Shown piece after piece: positions 10,179-21,820 of a DNA stretch of 64,000 bases. Within the stretch, counting starts at the first letter, position 1; each line of letters begins with the position of its first letter. Made by a program: the position numbers and the translations under genes. The DNA comes from Axinella damicornis (taxonomy: Eukaryota; Porifera; Demospongiae; Axinellida; Axinellidae): the NCBI GenBank assembly GCA_963931865.1, contig OZ007512.1:4057121-4121120 (forward strand), given 5' to 3'. Below the pieces are notes generated by a model. The model worked only from the letters and a program-made list of their open reading frames with translations, searched no databases and had not been told where the DNA came from.

Positions 10179-12386
10179 ATGGCACAACCACAGGACCACT
10201 TTGGCTATCAGATCGTCCGAATCATCAAAACCTCCTCCCTCGGTGTCGGATCATATGGAGCCGTCTACAGAGCTTTGTGTGATGAGCTGCCATGTGCTGC
10301 TAAGATTCTTCACACAACGCTATTTGAGACGAATGACCCAGGTACACGAAAGATCATGGAGCGATTCGAGCAAGAATGCCACTTCCTGAGCAGAGTCAGA
10401 CACCCCAACATCGTGCAGTACTTGGGGGTGAGTAGGGATCCCGAGTCTGGGCTGCCTGTGCTACTCTTGGAACTCATGGATAGTAGTCTGACCCCATTCC
10501 TGGAGCAATCCGAGGAACCACTCCCCTTCCACATCCAAGTAGATATTTGTCATGGTATAGTCCTGGCCCTCGCCTACCTCCACTTGAACCGTATCGTACA
10601 CTGTGACCTCTCCAGCAACAATGTATTGCTGATTGGTCCTGGAAACAGAGCCAAGGTCACAGATTTCGGTATGTCAAAGTTAGCTGATGCAAATCCACGC
10701 ATGACCCCCATGACCATGTGCCCGGGCACACTGGCATACATGCCACCAGAAGCACTGAATGATCCACCAGTTTACACTAACAAGCTCGACTGCTTCTCCT
10801 TTGGTGTACTGGACATTCAGATTCTCACTAGGCAGTTTCCCAATCCCAGTCCACCTTGTAAAATTATGGAAATTGATGACCTGCGATTCCCGACTGGACA
10901 AGTCAAAGTGCCTGTTCCTGAGGTTGAACGTCGCCGATCCCACATTGACTTGGTCGACCCAGCCCACCCCTTGCTGCCAGTTGTCCTTGACTGTCTAAAG
11001 GACAGAGACGGAGAAAGGCCCTCAGCTCAGGAGCTCTGCAATCGTCTAGCTGCTCTGAAAGACACCCCACAGTATGGTGAAAGTGTGCAGCAAGGACAAA
11101 GAGCCACAACTGACGGAGAACGTGTGCGAATCAGAGAACTGCACGTAGAAAGACAAAGAGAACTTCAAGAGAAAGATTGCACAATTGCCACCAGGGAAAG
11201 GCAACTGCAAGAGAAAGATCGTACAATCGCCATCAATGAAACACAACTTCAAGAAAAAGATCGTACAATCACTACCAAGGAAAGACAACTCCGACAGCTA
11301 AACCAACAATTGGAAGCAAACGAGCAAGTAACCGCAGACTTCCAACACAAACATCTGGATAGTGATAAACAAATTCATGACCTTGAGCAACATCTTGTAG
11401 CAAAGGACCAGCAAATCAGGGAGCTGCAGCAGCAGACCTATGATCAGCCAACAGCCAAACTCCAAGTCAGAGGTCAGAGTGCAAGAAAGGGACCACTCCG
11501 TTTACACTGGAGGAAGTGCGGGAGAGCTCCAGGTACGATGTCAAGACCATCATGTGTGGTGGATGGCAACATGGCTTACTTTAATAGTTATGATTCCAAT
11601 GGTTTGAATTCCTATGACTCTGAAAAACGGATGTGGTCCTCCCTCCATCAGAGCCACTACAGCTACTGCAGCCTGGCAGTAGTCAGTGGTCTCCTGACTG
11701 CCATCGGGGGAAGGCTGGGTAGCAAAGCTACAGACCAACTCCTCAGTTTGAGTGGTGAGAGGAAGTGGGTGGAGCGCTTCCCACCCATGCCAACCAAACG
11801 TTATGGCACTGCAGTTGTGTGCAGTGGAAAGTCCCTGGTCGTGGCAGGAGGAAGTGCCGAGGACAATACACTACTGCACAGAGTAGAAGTGATGGACACT
11901 AAGACCCTACAGTGGTCCACTGCCAGCAGTCTGCCTTTTGCACTCAGATCTGCTTCAGCGACAGTCTGCCAAGATCGCATCTACTTGCTGGGGTATTACA
12001 CGAGCAATAAACCAAGATCAGTGCTTGCTTGTTCCATGGTTGACCTCCAACAGTCTTGTCAACCTCAGTCACTAGGAGCAAGGTTGGAGACCTTGACTCT
12101 GCAAGAAGTCTGGCAGCGAGTTGCCGATCTCCCAGTTCGCTTATCCAGCTGTGCCACCCTCTGTGGACAGCTGCTAGCAGTTGGTGGATGTGATGACAGC
12201 TTTGAAAACTACACTACTGCCATTCACCAGTACAACCCAGCAACCAACTCCTGGGAAGTCATCAGCCACATGCCCACTGTACGATCTCGCACTCTAGTAG
12301 CAGTCCTCCCGGACGACAAACTGATGGTGGTGGGAGGCTTCACACCTATTACGACCAATCTAGTAGAAATTGCTACCCTTCAGTAA
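10179..12386 (+). CDS. TKL-like protein kinase / coiled coil / Kelch propeller, copy 2 (735 aa), non-RD type
   Basis: It has the same architecture as copy 1: kinase about 10-295, coiled coil about 312-415, Kelch repeats to the end. The glycine loop, CAAKI lysine, DFG and MPPEAL are intact, but the catalytic loop reads HCDLSSNN: Arg of HRD is replaced by Cys (codon TGT at 10602-10604). In other kinases this is the non-RD state, in which activation-loop phosphorylation is usually not needed. The coiled coil has three 14-residue repeats and lacks a short AQE segment before them. The reading frame is open to 10041, but the conserved Met of MAQPQ is the likely start. The C-terminus is shorter than in copies 1, 3 and 4, where a blade loop is longer. 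It is intact and probably functional. Confidence 0.88.
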   Translation: MAQPQDHFGYQIVRIIKTSSLGVGSYGAVYRALCDELPCAAKILHTTLFETNDPGTRKIMERFEQECHFLSRVRHPNIVQYLGVSRDPESGLPVLLLELMDSSLTPFLEQSEEPLPFHIQVDICHGIVLALAYLHLNRIVHCDLSSNNVLLIGPGNRAKVTDFGMSKLADANPRMTPMTMCPGTLAYMPPEALNDPPVYTNKLDCFSFGVLDIQILTRQFPNPSPPCKIMEIDDLRFPTGQVKVPVPEVERRRSHIDLVDPAHPLLPVVLDCLKDRDGERPSAQELCNRLAALKDTPQYGESVQQGQRATTDGERVRIRELHVERQRELQEKDCTIATRERQLQEKDRTIAINETQLQEKDRTITTKERQLRQLNQQLEANEQVTADFQHKHLDSDKQIHDLEQHLVAKDQQIRELQQQTYDQPTAKLQVRGQSARKGPLRLHWRKCGRAPGTMSRPSCVVDGNMAYFNSYDSNGLNSYDSEKRMWSSLHQSHYSYCSLAVVSGLLTAIGGRLGSKATDQLLSLSGERKWVERFPPMPTKRYGTAVVCSGKSLVVAGGSAEDNTLLHRVEVMDTKTLQWSTASSLPFALRSASATVCQDRIYLLGYYTSNKPRSVLACSMVDLQQSCQPQSLGARLETLTLQEVWQRVADLPVRLSSCATLCGQLLAVGGCDDSFENYTTAIHQYNPATNSWEVISHMPTVRSRTLVAVLPDDKLMVVGGFTPITTNLVEIATLQ

Positions 12387-13100
12387 CAGAATGTTCTTTG
12401 ATGTTTTACAATGTACGTATACTAATTGCAGCAATTGTTCATTCCTAAGACCAGTTACTCTGGTGACTGATTCCCCCTCCTCCAGTCACCCACCAACTCA
12501 CTTGAGAGCAAACAGCTCCTGGTTGAGAGCCGTTGTCCTTGGCAGCAGCACGCACCATGAACCACCAGGACGAGCGATGAGTGACTCAGATTAAATTTTT
12601 AATTAATCTTCTCTCCCATGGGATAGTCGTAGGAACTGTTGGACTACAGGAGTTCCAAGATGGAATACGGGGTTCTGGTAGCCTGACTCGGTTCAATCCG
12701 TCCTCTCTCCCATAGGAACTATTGGACTACAGGAGTTCCAAGAGGGAAGACGGGGTTCTGGTAGCCTGAGCAGGTGGAGAAGAGGGGGGGGGGGGGGGGG
12801 GGGATGGGAGAGGGGAGAAGGAGAGGAAAGGGGGGAGAGGAGGGGATGAGAGTGGAATGAGTGGGTGTAGAGAATTGTAGATATGTACATAGCAGCCTTG
12901 CACCAACTCCAATATGTTATTTCTCCTACCGCATGAGGGTATAAGCTATCTGCAATGTCGTGGGTAAGACTCGGAAAGATTCTACTGTGTGATCCCAACT
13001 TCATCACACTTCAATCCACCCCACACCTCCATCACACCTCATCAGGCTTACATCCATTCCACACCTCATCCCCTTTTTTCCCTCCCATTCTTCACACTTT
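12387..13100 (+). repeat. Duplicon tail block 2 with poly-G tract
   Basis: Non-coding. It carries CCCACTCACTTGAGAGCAA-like sequence and a tandem pair of segments around GGGGTTCTGGTAGCCTGA (near 12670 and 12750). A G run lies at 12786-12803, followed by an A/G-rich stretch. It matches the tail blocks at 4780-5240 and 20280-20760. Confidence 0.65.
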
Positions 13101-13105
13101 GAGTT

Positions 13106-13660
13106 TTTTTTCTCAATCGAGAGTTGACCTTTCGGCATTACAGGCCCCACCCATTTTCGTGTCAGGGCGAATTTGGCTGGTTTGGTAGCTGGACTGGGCT
13201 GGTGAGAGGGAGTAGATGTGTGGCCAAAACTCTGTAACTGAGAGGTGAACGTGAAAAAGCATCCCTAGTTTTGCAGGGGGTTGGTTGACCTTTTGAAGAG
13301 TGCCCTTGGCTTGAGTCGGTTTTAGTTGGTGTGCGTGGAATTTTTTTTGAAAGCCTAGGGTAGCCAAACCTCTGTTTTTGAGGGTGGCAGTGAGTTTTGG
13401 GCGGTAGCCTGCAAGTGAGGAGAGCAGGTGGTAAATCCATGCGTAGTTTTTGGGCCTGTTTTGTGTGTGTATTGATGATGGGGTCAGAGTGTGGGTGGGG
13501 CCTTGGAGAGGGTCCAAATTTTCAGTTTCGTAGAGGGCCTTAAAATTGGGTTTTAGGGAATTTTCAAGCAGAGGGAGCAATTTGATGTACGCTTTGATGC
13601 TGCCCATTTATCCATCAACTTAGATCGCTGTATCCATGTTTCCTACCTTAAATGTAGGCC
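13106..13660. repeat. Dispersed repeat A, copy 1
   Basis: A block of about 520 bp from TTGACCTTTCGGCATTACAG to CCCATTTATCCATCAACTT is nearly identical to 29229-29760. Both copies keep a long minus-strand ORF (164 codons here), but the protein resembles nothing I know and has no start context of note. It is most likely a dispersed non-coding repeat or a fragment of an unidentified element. Confidence 0.6.
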
Positions 13661-13810
13661 TCTAAGTTCCTTCTGGTGGCTTATGGGGCTCATGCAGAAG
13701 ACTGGTAGCTCATGATGTCAAGAAACATTATCTCACCTGTGGTGCTGAGCATCCTGCACCGTTGCGTCGGTTCTCTTATCAGGTGTCCCCAGACCACTCA
13801 ATTGAGTCCT

Positions 13811-14816
13811 CATGTCCGTCACTGTCTGGACTATAGGAGGAAGAGTACAGTAGGGTTTACTACGTACCACCAGTCAGCATGTCTGTCACTGTCTGGACTA
13901 TAGGAGGAAGAGTACAGTAGGGTTTACTACGTACTACCAGTCAGCATGTCTGTCACTGTCTGGACTATAGGAGGAAGAGTACAGTAGGGTTTACTACGTA
14001 CCACCAGTCAGCATGTCCGTCACTGTCTGGACTATAGGAGGAAGAGTACAGTAGGGTTTACTACGTACCACCAGTCAGCATGTCCGTCACTGTCTGGACT
14101 ATAGGAGGAAGAGTACAGTAGGGTTTACTACGTATCACCAGTCAGCATGTCCGTCACTGTCTGGACTATAGGAGGAAGAGTACAGTAGGGTTTACTACGT
14201 ATCACCAGTCAGCATGTCTGTCACTGTCTGGACTATAGGAGGAAGAGTACAGTAGGGTTTACTACGTATCACCAGTCAGCATGTCCGTCACTGTCTGGAC
14301 TATAGGAGGAAGAGTACAGTAGGGTTTACTACGTACCACCAGTCAGCATGTCCGTCACTGTCTGGACTATAGGAGGAAGAGTACAGTAGGGTTTACTACG
14401 TACCACCAGTCAGCATGTCCGTCACTGTCTGGACTATAGGAGGAAGAGTACAGTAGGGTTTACTACGTATCACCAGTCAGCATGTCCGTCACTGTCTGGA
14501 CTATAGGAGGAAGAGTACAGTAGGGTTTACTACGTACCACCAGTCAGCATGTCCGTCACTGTCTGGACTATAGGAGGAAGAGTACAGTAGGGTTTACTAC
14601 GTACCACCAGTCAGCATGTCCGTCACTGTCTGGACTATAGGAGGAAGAGTACAGTAGGGTTTACTACGTATCACCAGTCAGCATGTCCGTCACTGTCTGG
14701 ACTATAGGAGGAAGAGTACAGTAGGGTTTACTACGTATCACCAGTCAGCATGTCCGTCACTGTCTGGACTATAGGAGGAGGAGTACAGTAGGGTTTACTA
14801 CGTATCACCAGTCAGC
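13811..14816. repeat. Minisatellite, 67-bp unit, about 15 copies
   Basis: The unit starts CATGTCCGTCACTGTCTGG and ends ACCAGTCAGC, with only scattered single-base differences (C/T in GTCYGTC, C/T in GTAYCACC). The array is 1006 bp, close to 15 x 67. It is homogeneous, so recently amplified or homogenised. Confidence 0.95.
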
Positions 14817-15205
14817 GTTCCATTTAGAAATTGCACAAGGGGGCACAAATTGTAGCATGGGGGAGGCATGAGTTGCCTTGCATACTTCTTGTGGTATCTT
14901 TCAAGGGGGGCAGCAAAAATTGAAGGAGGACGAATGCCAGTAGCTTATGAGCCACTGAGGGATATGTCACCACTTCATTGTTGCTACTAAAGACTGGTCA
15001 CTGCTCTCAGTTACAAATGTCTCGCCTAGTCAAGATTTCAAGTGGTTGCCTAGTCAAGTATTTCAAGTGGTTGCCAAGGCAAAAGGGTGAATTTTGCTTT
15101 TTAGACCAGACCACACAGGGCAGACAAAGGGCACATTGCATATTAATATTGCTACAGGCCAACTGTCAAAGAGTGTATCACAGTAAGAGCACACACCACT
15201 CCCAT
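14817..15205. other. Intergenic spacer
   Basis: Between two minisatellites. It contains AAGTATTTCAAGTGGTTGCC, which recurs near 16195 and (inverted) 28690 and 31720 as part of the duplicon head. No gene is visible. Confidence 0.5.
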
Positions 15206-15790
15206 ACCGGGTCCTATGACCAGTATGATGACACAGGCAACCAGTAGTGTACCGGGTCCTATGACCAGTATGATGACACAGGCAACCAGTAGTGTACCAG
15301 GTCCTATGACCAGTATGATGACACAGGCAACCAGTAGTGTACCGGGTCCTATGACCAGTATGATAACACAGGCAACCAGTAGTGTACCGGGTCCTATGAC
15401 CAGTATGATGACACAGGCAACCAGTAGTGTACCGGGTCCTATGACCAGTATGATGACACAGGCAACCAGTAGTGTACCGGGTCCTATGACCAGTATGATG
15501 ACACAGGCAACCAGTAGTGTACCGGGTCCTATGACCAGTATGATGACACAGGCAACCAGTAGTGTGCCGGGTCCTATGACCAGTATGATGACACAGGCAA
15601 CCAGTAGTGTACCAGGTCCTATGACCAGTATGATGACACAGGCAACCAGTAGTGTACCGGGTCCTATGACCAGTATGATAACACAGGCAACCAGTAGTGT
15701 ACCGGGTCCTATGACTAGTATGATAACACAGGCAACCAGTAGTGTACCGGGTCCTATGATCAGTATGATGACACACACAACCAGTAGTGA
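15206..15790. repeat. Minisatellite, 45-bp unit, 13 copies
   Basis: The unit starts ACCGGGTCCTATGACCAG and includes GGCAACCAGTAGTGT. Spacing is exactly 45 bp (15206, 15251 ... 15746). Because 45 is divisible by 3 and the unit lacks stops, long ORFs appear on both strands; I treat them as spurious. The unit resembles the duplicon head motif GCAGTATGATGGTGTAGGC plus CAACCAGCAGTG, so the array probably arose from it. Confidence 0.95.
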
Positions 15791-17506
15791 TATGTTTAAC
15801 AGGTGAAGTTCTTTGGTGTAACATAGTAGATCACAACTCTAGATATTAACCCATTGTTAACTACCGAATTTGAGGTTGCTTTAAGGCAAGGGGGTCTCTT
15901 ACATGTACCACATTAATATTCCAGTTCTGTACAGCATTTAGTCTCCAAACTTCACACAAGTGCCCTTGAAGCTATCCTGTATTGATTCATGACTCTAACC
16001 ACACCCACTCGTTAACTTCAATAGTCTGTGCTCTTGGCCAATTCTGTCCATCTCGTACTACAATGGTGTCATGGCACTTACTGGTCTCTAGATCTAATGT
16101 GGAAACAAGTCACACACACACCAACAGCAGTTTTCTGGCCAGGTACATAATGAGATTCACACAATTCAAAGCCTTGTAAAGCCTTGCCTAGTCAAGTATT
16201 TTCAAGTGGTTGCTAAAAGCCAAAGGGCTGGCAAACTTAAGCAGACCACAAAGAGATTAAACCACAAAGGGCACAGGCAGCAGTATGATGGTGTAGGCAA
16301 CCAGCAGTGAATATGCTTAGCAGGTGAAGTCCTTTGGTGCAAGTGACTTGTGAAACTGCCATAGTAGCATATGTGACAGAGAATGTCACTTCACAATAAT
16401 TTTTAACCGATTTACGACTGAGTTCTATTCTCTAGCGGTCCTTTAAGCCTATGGTCCCTTAAATGCACCATATTTTAGTTCTGTCAAGTATACTGTCTCT
16501 GATGGCACCTGAACAGGGTTCAAAAGTGCACTATACTAGAGGACTGAGGATACATAGGTATATATATATCATCTTGAGTGGCTCACATGTAATGCAGGAG
16601 GACATTTTCTGCCAGAGGTTCCAGGGGTCCACTGCCCACCAACAGCACCTGGGCCTTTTGGGTGTGCGTATGTGTGTGTGTGCACGGTGTGTGCACGGCG
16701 TGTGTGTGCACGGTTTCTTGGACTAATTGGAGCATCTATTTTCAAAAGTTCCTGGGGGGGGGGGGGGGGGGGGGGGGGGGAGGGGGGGGGGCGGCTTGCT
16801 CCCAGACGACTGCACCCCTTGCCATTGAGCAACCACCCCCCCCCCCCAACCACCAGCCAAAAATCCTGTATGAAACCTACACTTGCAAAACTGAGCTCTG
16901 TCTGTTTTGTGTGTATCCCAGTCTCAAATTCATTACCGACAGTGCGTCAGAATTCATAGCCTAGTGGCATGTTAATAATACCTTATTTGGAAGTGCAGGA
17001 ATCTCCTGATTGTACTGAATTCTGTTATATAGCTAGCTAGAGGTGATTCTACCTGTGAACTGTTTGTCTCGAACTTGTGTGCAATAGACAGAGAAACCTC
17101 ACTGCAGTGTCAGGTGAGGTACTGAACTGAGTGTGCATACTGAAATAGCAGTTTGCAACCACTTCTGCCAGTCGTGATACTAATATGGGACATTGGCGGG
17201 GGTCAGTCAGTGGGTGTGTCTAGCTTTGTGCAAAGGGGTTAAGCAATTGATTTTGTCCGCTTTAGCTGTCAGTCCGTCAGTCAGTCTGTCAGTCTGCAGT
17301 CACTTCTGCCAGTACTGATACTAGAATATGGGGCATTGAGTGGGGTCAGTTAGTGGGCATGTCTACCTCTACAGTAGGACAGTCATCTGCTATCCTATCA
17401 GAGATATATAGTAAGCTTCGAATTGACCTTACTATAGTAAAAAAAGGTGGAAGAAAGAGTTGTCAGTATGTTGTCCTCTCTCTGTGTCCAGGTATCCACA
17501 GCAACA
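15791..17506 (+). repeat. Duplicon head block 3 with poly-G tract and duplicated promoter block
   Basis: It holds the head motif (16280-16320), GGCTCACATGTAATGCAGG, TGTG/CACGG repeats near 16660-16715 and a poly-G tract at 16754-16791. The promoter-like block occurs twice (about 17165-17225 and 17305-17380), separated by CAGTCAGTCTGTCAGTC repeats. Short ORFs across the G tract are artefacts. Confidence 0.65.
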
Positions 17507-19793
17507 ATGGTGCAACCACAGGGCCACTTTGGCTATCAGATCGTCCGAATCATCAAAACATCCTCCCTCGGCATCGGATCATATGGAGCTGTCTACAGAG
17601 CTCAGTGCGATGAGCTACCATGTGCCGCTAAGATTGTCCACCCAACGCTATTTGAGACGAATGACCCAGGTACACGAAAGATCATGGAGCGATTCGAGCA
17701 AGAGTGCCAATTCCTGAGTGGTGTCAGACACCCCCACATCGTGCAGTACTTGGGGGTGAGTAGGGATCCCGAGTCTGGGCTGCCTGTGCTACTCATGGAA
17801 CTCATGGATAGTAGTCTGACCCGCTTCCTGGAGCAATCCGAGGAACCACTCCCCTTCCACACCCAAGTAGATATTTGTCACTGCATAGCCCTGGCCCTCG
17901 CCTACCTCCATTCGAACTGTATTGTACACCGGGACCTCTCCAGCAACAATGTGTTGCTGATTGGTCCTGGAAACAGAGCCAAGGTCACAGATTTCGGCAT
18001 GTCAAGGCTAGCTGATACAAATCCTCGCATCACTCCAATGACCATGTGCCCGGGCACACTGGCATACATGCCACCAGAAGCACTGAAGGACCCTCCAGTT
18101 TATTCCAAGAAGCTGGACTGCTTCTCGTTTGGTGTACTGGGAGTTCAGATCATCATCCGACAGTTTCCTGACCCCAGTGTACGTTTCAGAACAATAGACA
18201 TCACTGACCCAAGGATACCCAGTGGTACGGTCGATGTGCCGGTTCCTGAGGTTGAACGTCGCCGATCCCACATCGACCTGGTCGACCCAGCCCACCCCTT
18301 GCTGCCAGTTGCCCTCCACTGTCTGAAGGACAGAGACAGAGAAAGGCCCTCAGCTCAGGAGCTTTGCAATCGTCTAGCTGCTCTGAAAGACACCCCACAG
18401 TATGGTGAAAGTGTGCAGCAAGGACAAAGAGCCACAACTGATAGAGAACGTGTGCGAATCAGAGAACTGCAAGCAGAAGCCCAAGAAAGACAAAGAGAAC
18501 TTCAACAGAAAGATCATACAATTGCCAACAAGGAAAGACAACTGCAAGAGAAAGACCGTACCAATGAAAGGCAACTTCGTGAGAAAGATTGTACAATTGC
18601 CACCAAGGAACGACAGCTACAAGAGAAAGATCGTACAATTGCCAACAGGGAAAGGCAACTCCGACAGCTAAACCAACAGCTGGAAGCAAACGAGCAAGTA
18701 ACTGCAGACTTCCAACACAAATATTTGGAAAGCGATAAAAAAATTCATGACCTTGAACAACGCCTTGTGGCAAAGGACCAGCGAATCAAGGAGCTGCAGC
18801 AGCAGACCTATGATCAGCCAACAGCCAAACTCCAAGTCAGAGGTCAGAGTGCAAGAAAGGGACCACTCCGTTTACAATGGAGGAAGTGTGGGAGAGCTCC
18901 ACGTGAGATGTCAAAACCATCATGTGTGGTGGAAGGCAACATGGCTTACTTTTATCCACTTCATTCCAACAATGTGTACTCCTATGATTCTGAAAAACAA
19001 ATGTGGTCCTCACTCCCTCAGAGTCCTCACAGCTATTGCAGCCTGACAGTAGTCAGTGGTCTCCTGACTGCCATCGGGGGACACATGTGGGGATGGCCGG
19101 ATACTGTTACAAACCAACTCCGCAGTTTGACTGGTGAGGGAAAGTGGGTGGAGCGCTTCCCACCCATGCCAACCAAACGTCATGGCACTGCAGCTGTGAG
19201 CAGTGGGAAGTCCCTGGTTGTGGCAGGAGGAAGTGGAGGGGACTACATACCACTGCACACAGTAGAAGTGATGGACACGGAGACTCTACAGTGGTCCACC
19301 GCCAGCAGTCTTCCTTTCACTGTCGCATACGCATCAGCAACAATCTGCCAAGACCGCATCTACTTGCTGGGGTATGGCACGAGCAATGAACCAAGATCAG
19401 TGCTTGCTTGTTCCATGCATGGCTGACCTACTGCAGTCTTGTCGACCTCAGTCACTAGGAGCAAGGTTGGAGACCTTGACTCTGCAAGAAGTCTGGCACC
19501 GAGTCGCCGATCTCCCAGTTCGTTTATCCAGCTGTGCCACTCTCTGTGGACAGCTGCTAGCAGTTGGTGGTAATGATGACAGCTTTGAAAACTACACTAC
19601 TGCCATTCGCCAGTACAACCCAGCAACCAACTCCTGGGAGGTCATCAGCCACATGCCCACTGCACGAAGCAAAACTGTAGTAGCAGTCCTCCCTGGCAAC
19701 AAACTGATGGTGGTGGGAGGCTACACACGCACGTCAGGTGCCACGTTTGGTACTAGTACTGATATAGTGGAAATTGCTGCTGTTCAAGAATAG
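17507..19793 (+). pseudogene. TKL-like protein kinase / coiled coil / Kelch, copy 3, frameshifted
   Basis: The start is MVQPQG. The kinase domain is intact (LGIGSYGAVY, CAAKI, HRDLSSNN, DFG, MPPEAL) and the coiled coil has four 14-residue repeats, one more than the other copies. Near 19420 the other copies read TTCCATGGCTGAC; here it is TTCCATGCATGGCTGAC, a 4-bp gain that creates a TGA at 19424-19426. The first frame gives 639 aa ending inside the propeller; the remaining Kelch blades stay open in a second frame to TAG at 19793. The product would be a kinase with a partial propeller, or the gene is inactive. A sequencing error cannot be excluded. Residues about 165-245 are more divergent from copies 1, 2 and 4 than the flanks, suggesting gene conversion. 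Confidence 0.85.
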
Positions 19794-20800
19794 AATGTAC
19801 TTGGATATGTATACTCTTATTTATTTGCATTCTTTCTTTGACCCATGTAAACTCTAATGGTTCTTATTTTGACTGTTGTTGTACATACCTTGCCTACTTT
19901 TGTTGCTTACTGAACTTTGTTCCACTAAGACTTTAAACGTGTGTCTGTGAGTGAGGTGGTCAGGGGGCGGTACTGGGCTAGTGATGTGTATGACCTCGAG
20001 TTTAATCTGGCGTTAGTATGTGCTCTTCACCAGAGATGCTATCATACAACCCTGCCAGTGTGTCAGAGTATTGCTCTACACTCAAAATATAGCTTCAGTA
20101 AGGATAGAGAGCTCACCAGACTGTGTTAATGCTAATGTGAATGCGGAGAGCTCGGCAGACAACACTGGGAGCTGCACGTGTGGTCGCAATCAGGGAGTAG
20201 CAACTGCTTGCATCTATTACTACATATTCAAAGCAGCTGTTTCAATTGAAAGGGCCAAAAGACATCAATACTCACCCACCCACTCACACACTCACTTGAG
20301 AGCAAGGTTCAGAGTGGTTATCTTTGGCAGCAGCACTCGTCATAAACTGCCAGTAATAGTGACTCAAGTTGAATTTTATCTCCCATCCTCTTCCTCCTGA
20401 GACCCAGGGAACAGGTATTCTGCGAGGGAGCATGGGGTTCTGGTAGTCTGAGGAGTGGGTAGCAGGTGGAAGAGAGGGGGGGGGGATGGGGGAGAAGATG
20501 AAGAGGACATGCAGGGAGAGGGAGGGGAGAAGAGGAGGAGGGGATGAGATGCATGGCAGACTTGCACTAACTCCCTCTCCTACCCAATCAGGGCATAAGA
20601 GCCATGCAAACCTTACTGCAATGTCGTGGGTAGGAGGACTTGGAGGAAGGTTCTAATGTTTGCCTCCATGTCATCAGACTTCCACCCAACCCACACCTCA
20701 CCCACTTAATTCCCTCCCATCCACCAGCCAGCCCCCACCTGTTCACACTCAGGGATTAATACAGGATTTTTTTGTTGGGGGCAATAATCAATACAATAGG
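19794..20800 (+). repeat. Duplicon tail block 3
   Basis: Non-coding. It is parallel to 3528-5330: the TCTAATGGTTCTTATTTTG block, the AGAGAGCTCACCAGAC empty site lacking the foldback element, a short G run at 20476-20484, and CCAATCAGGGCATAAGAGCC near 20584. Confidence 0.7.
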
Positions 20801-21820
20801 GTAGCATAAAATTGTAGCTAGTTAGTAGTGATTGCGCAGCAGTACAGCAGTGATATTCGGTTTGAAGTTAGTGCACTAGGTGGTGTCAATGTACCGTTGG
20901 CAACTTGTATTGTTAGTCGTTGCTACAATGGTTTGCGAGTTGGTTGTCACAGCGGTAAGGGATACACATAAAAGGCTTCATGGTTTTTCCTGACTAAAAA
21001 CATTCATGACCTATATGAGCTTATAATTAAAAGCCACAAAGCCATAGATGCAGCACTAACAGCTTCTGACAACCGACTTGCAAATCACTGTAGAATCTCT
21101 CAGAATCACTCAGGCATGGGTGTTCCGTAATGCCCTCATTTCCCTTACCAGCCTTACAACAAGTTTTACAACCGGTTTTCACAGAGACACTCTAATTCGC
21201 AGAATCAGACCTGCCAACACTCTCACTAGCTCTCTACCCATGCCTACCTGAACATTTAATACAGATCACCTCCGCTACCTTCTTGAACTCCTTCACCGAC
21301 AATTTTCCTCCGACCTCAGCAGCCAGAGTACACAACCTCGTTCCCAGACTCCATTCCATCGTCCCCAGGTGGTGTGGGAGTCTGACTATTTATCACCAAG
21401 AAGGAGGGAGGGGCTGGTCCTGGAGCAATTCTGTTGGATTGTAATGAGCCTACTCTGCAACATGAGCTTGCAGTCACTTCAAAAGTGGACAGAATAAAAC
21501 TTTATCTCAGGACGATACTCTCCTTGCGTATTCTTGAGGGAGATGGTATATAGCTATATGCTCAAATGCCACTGACTTCACGATTCCACATATTTGTTTA
21601 GGCTGAGGTCTGTGGTTTTATGTGTGCATGTTTTTACTTGTATTCATGTAGTTAGGGCACATGGCCAAATATCCTGTGGTGCTGAATCTGCATAATATTA
21701 TGACATTCATGCAGTATAACTGTCCTACAACCCAGTACATTAATCCTGTTAATTTTATTGGCAGCTGCAGCTGCAGTGGTTCTAGATACCATATTGCCGC
21801 AAATTTCAGTCCGTAGTTTT
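20801..21820. other. Unassigned spacer
   Basis: Both strands contain multiple stops. A stretch at 21000-21480 has even composition and short open segments that look like decayed coding sequence, but I recognise no family. A CTGCAGCTGCAG palindrome lies near 21762. Confidence 0.35.

Noticed and set aside
13811..14816. CRISPR-like regular array
   Set aside because: Repeats are directly tandem at 67 bp with no unique spacers, in a eukaryotic context; same for the 45-, 35- and 31-bp arrays.
15063..15824. ORFs of about 200-250 codons on both strands over the 45-bp array
   Set aside because: Unit length divisible by three and stop-free in several frames; pure repeat translation, no family match.
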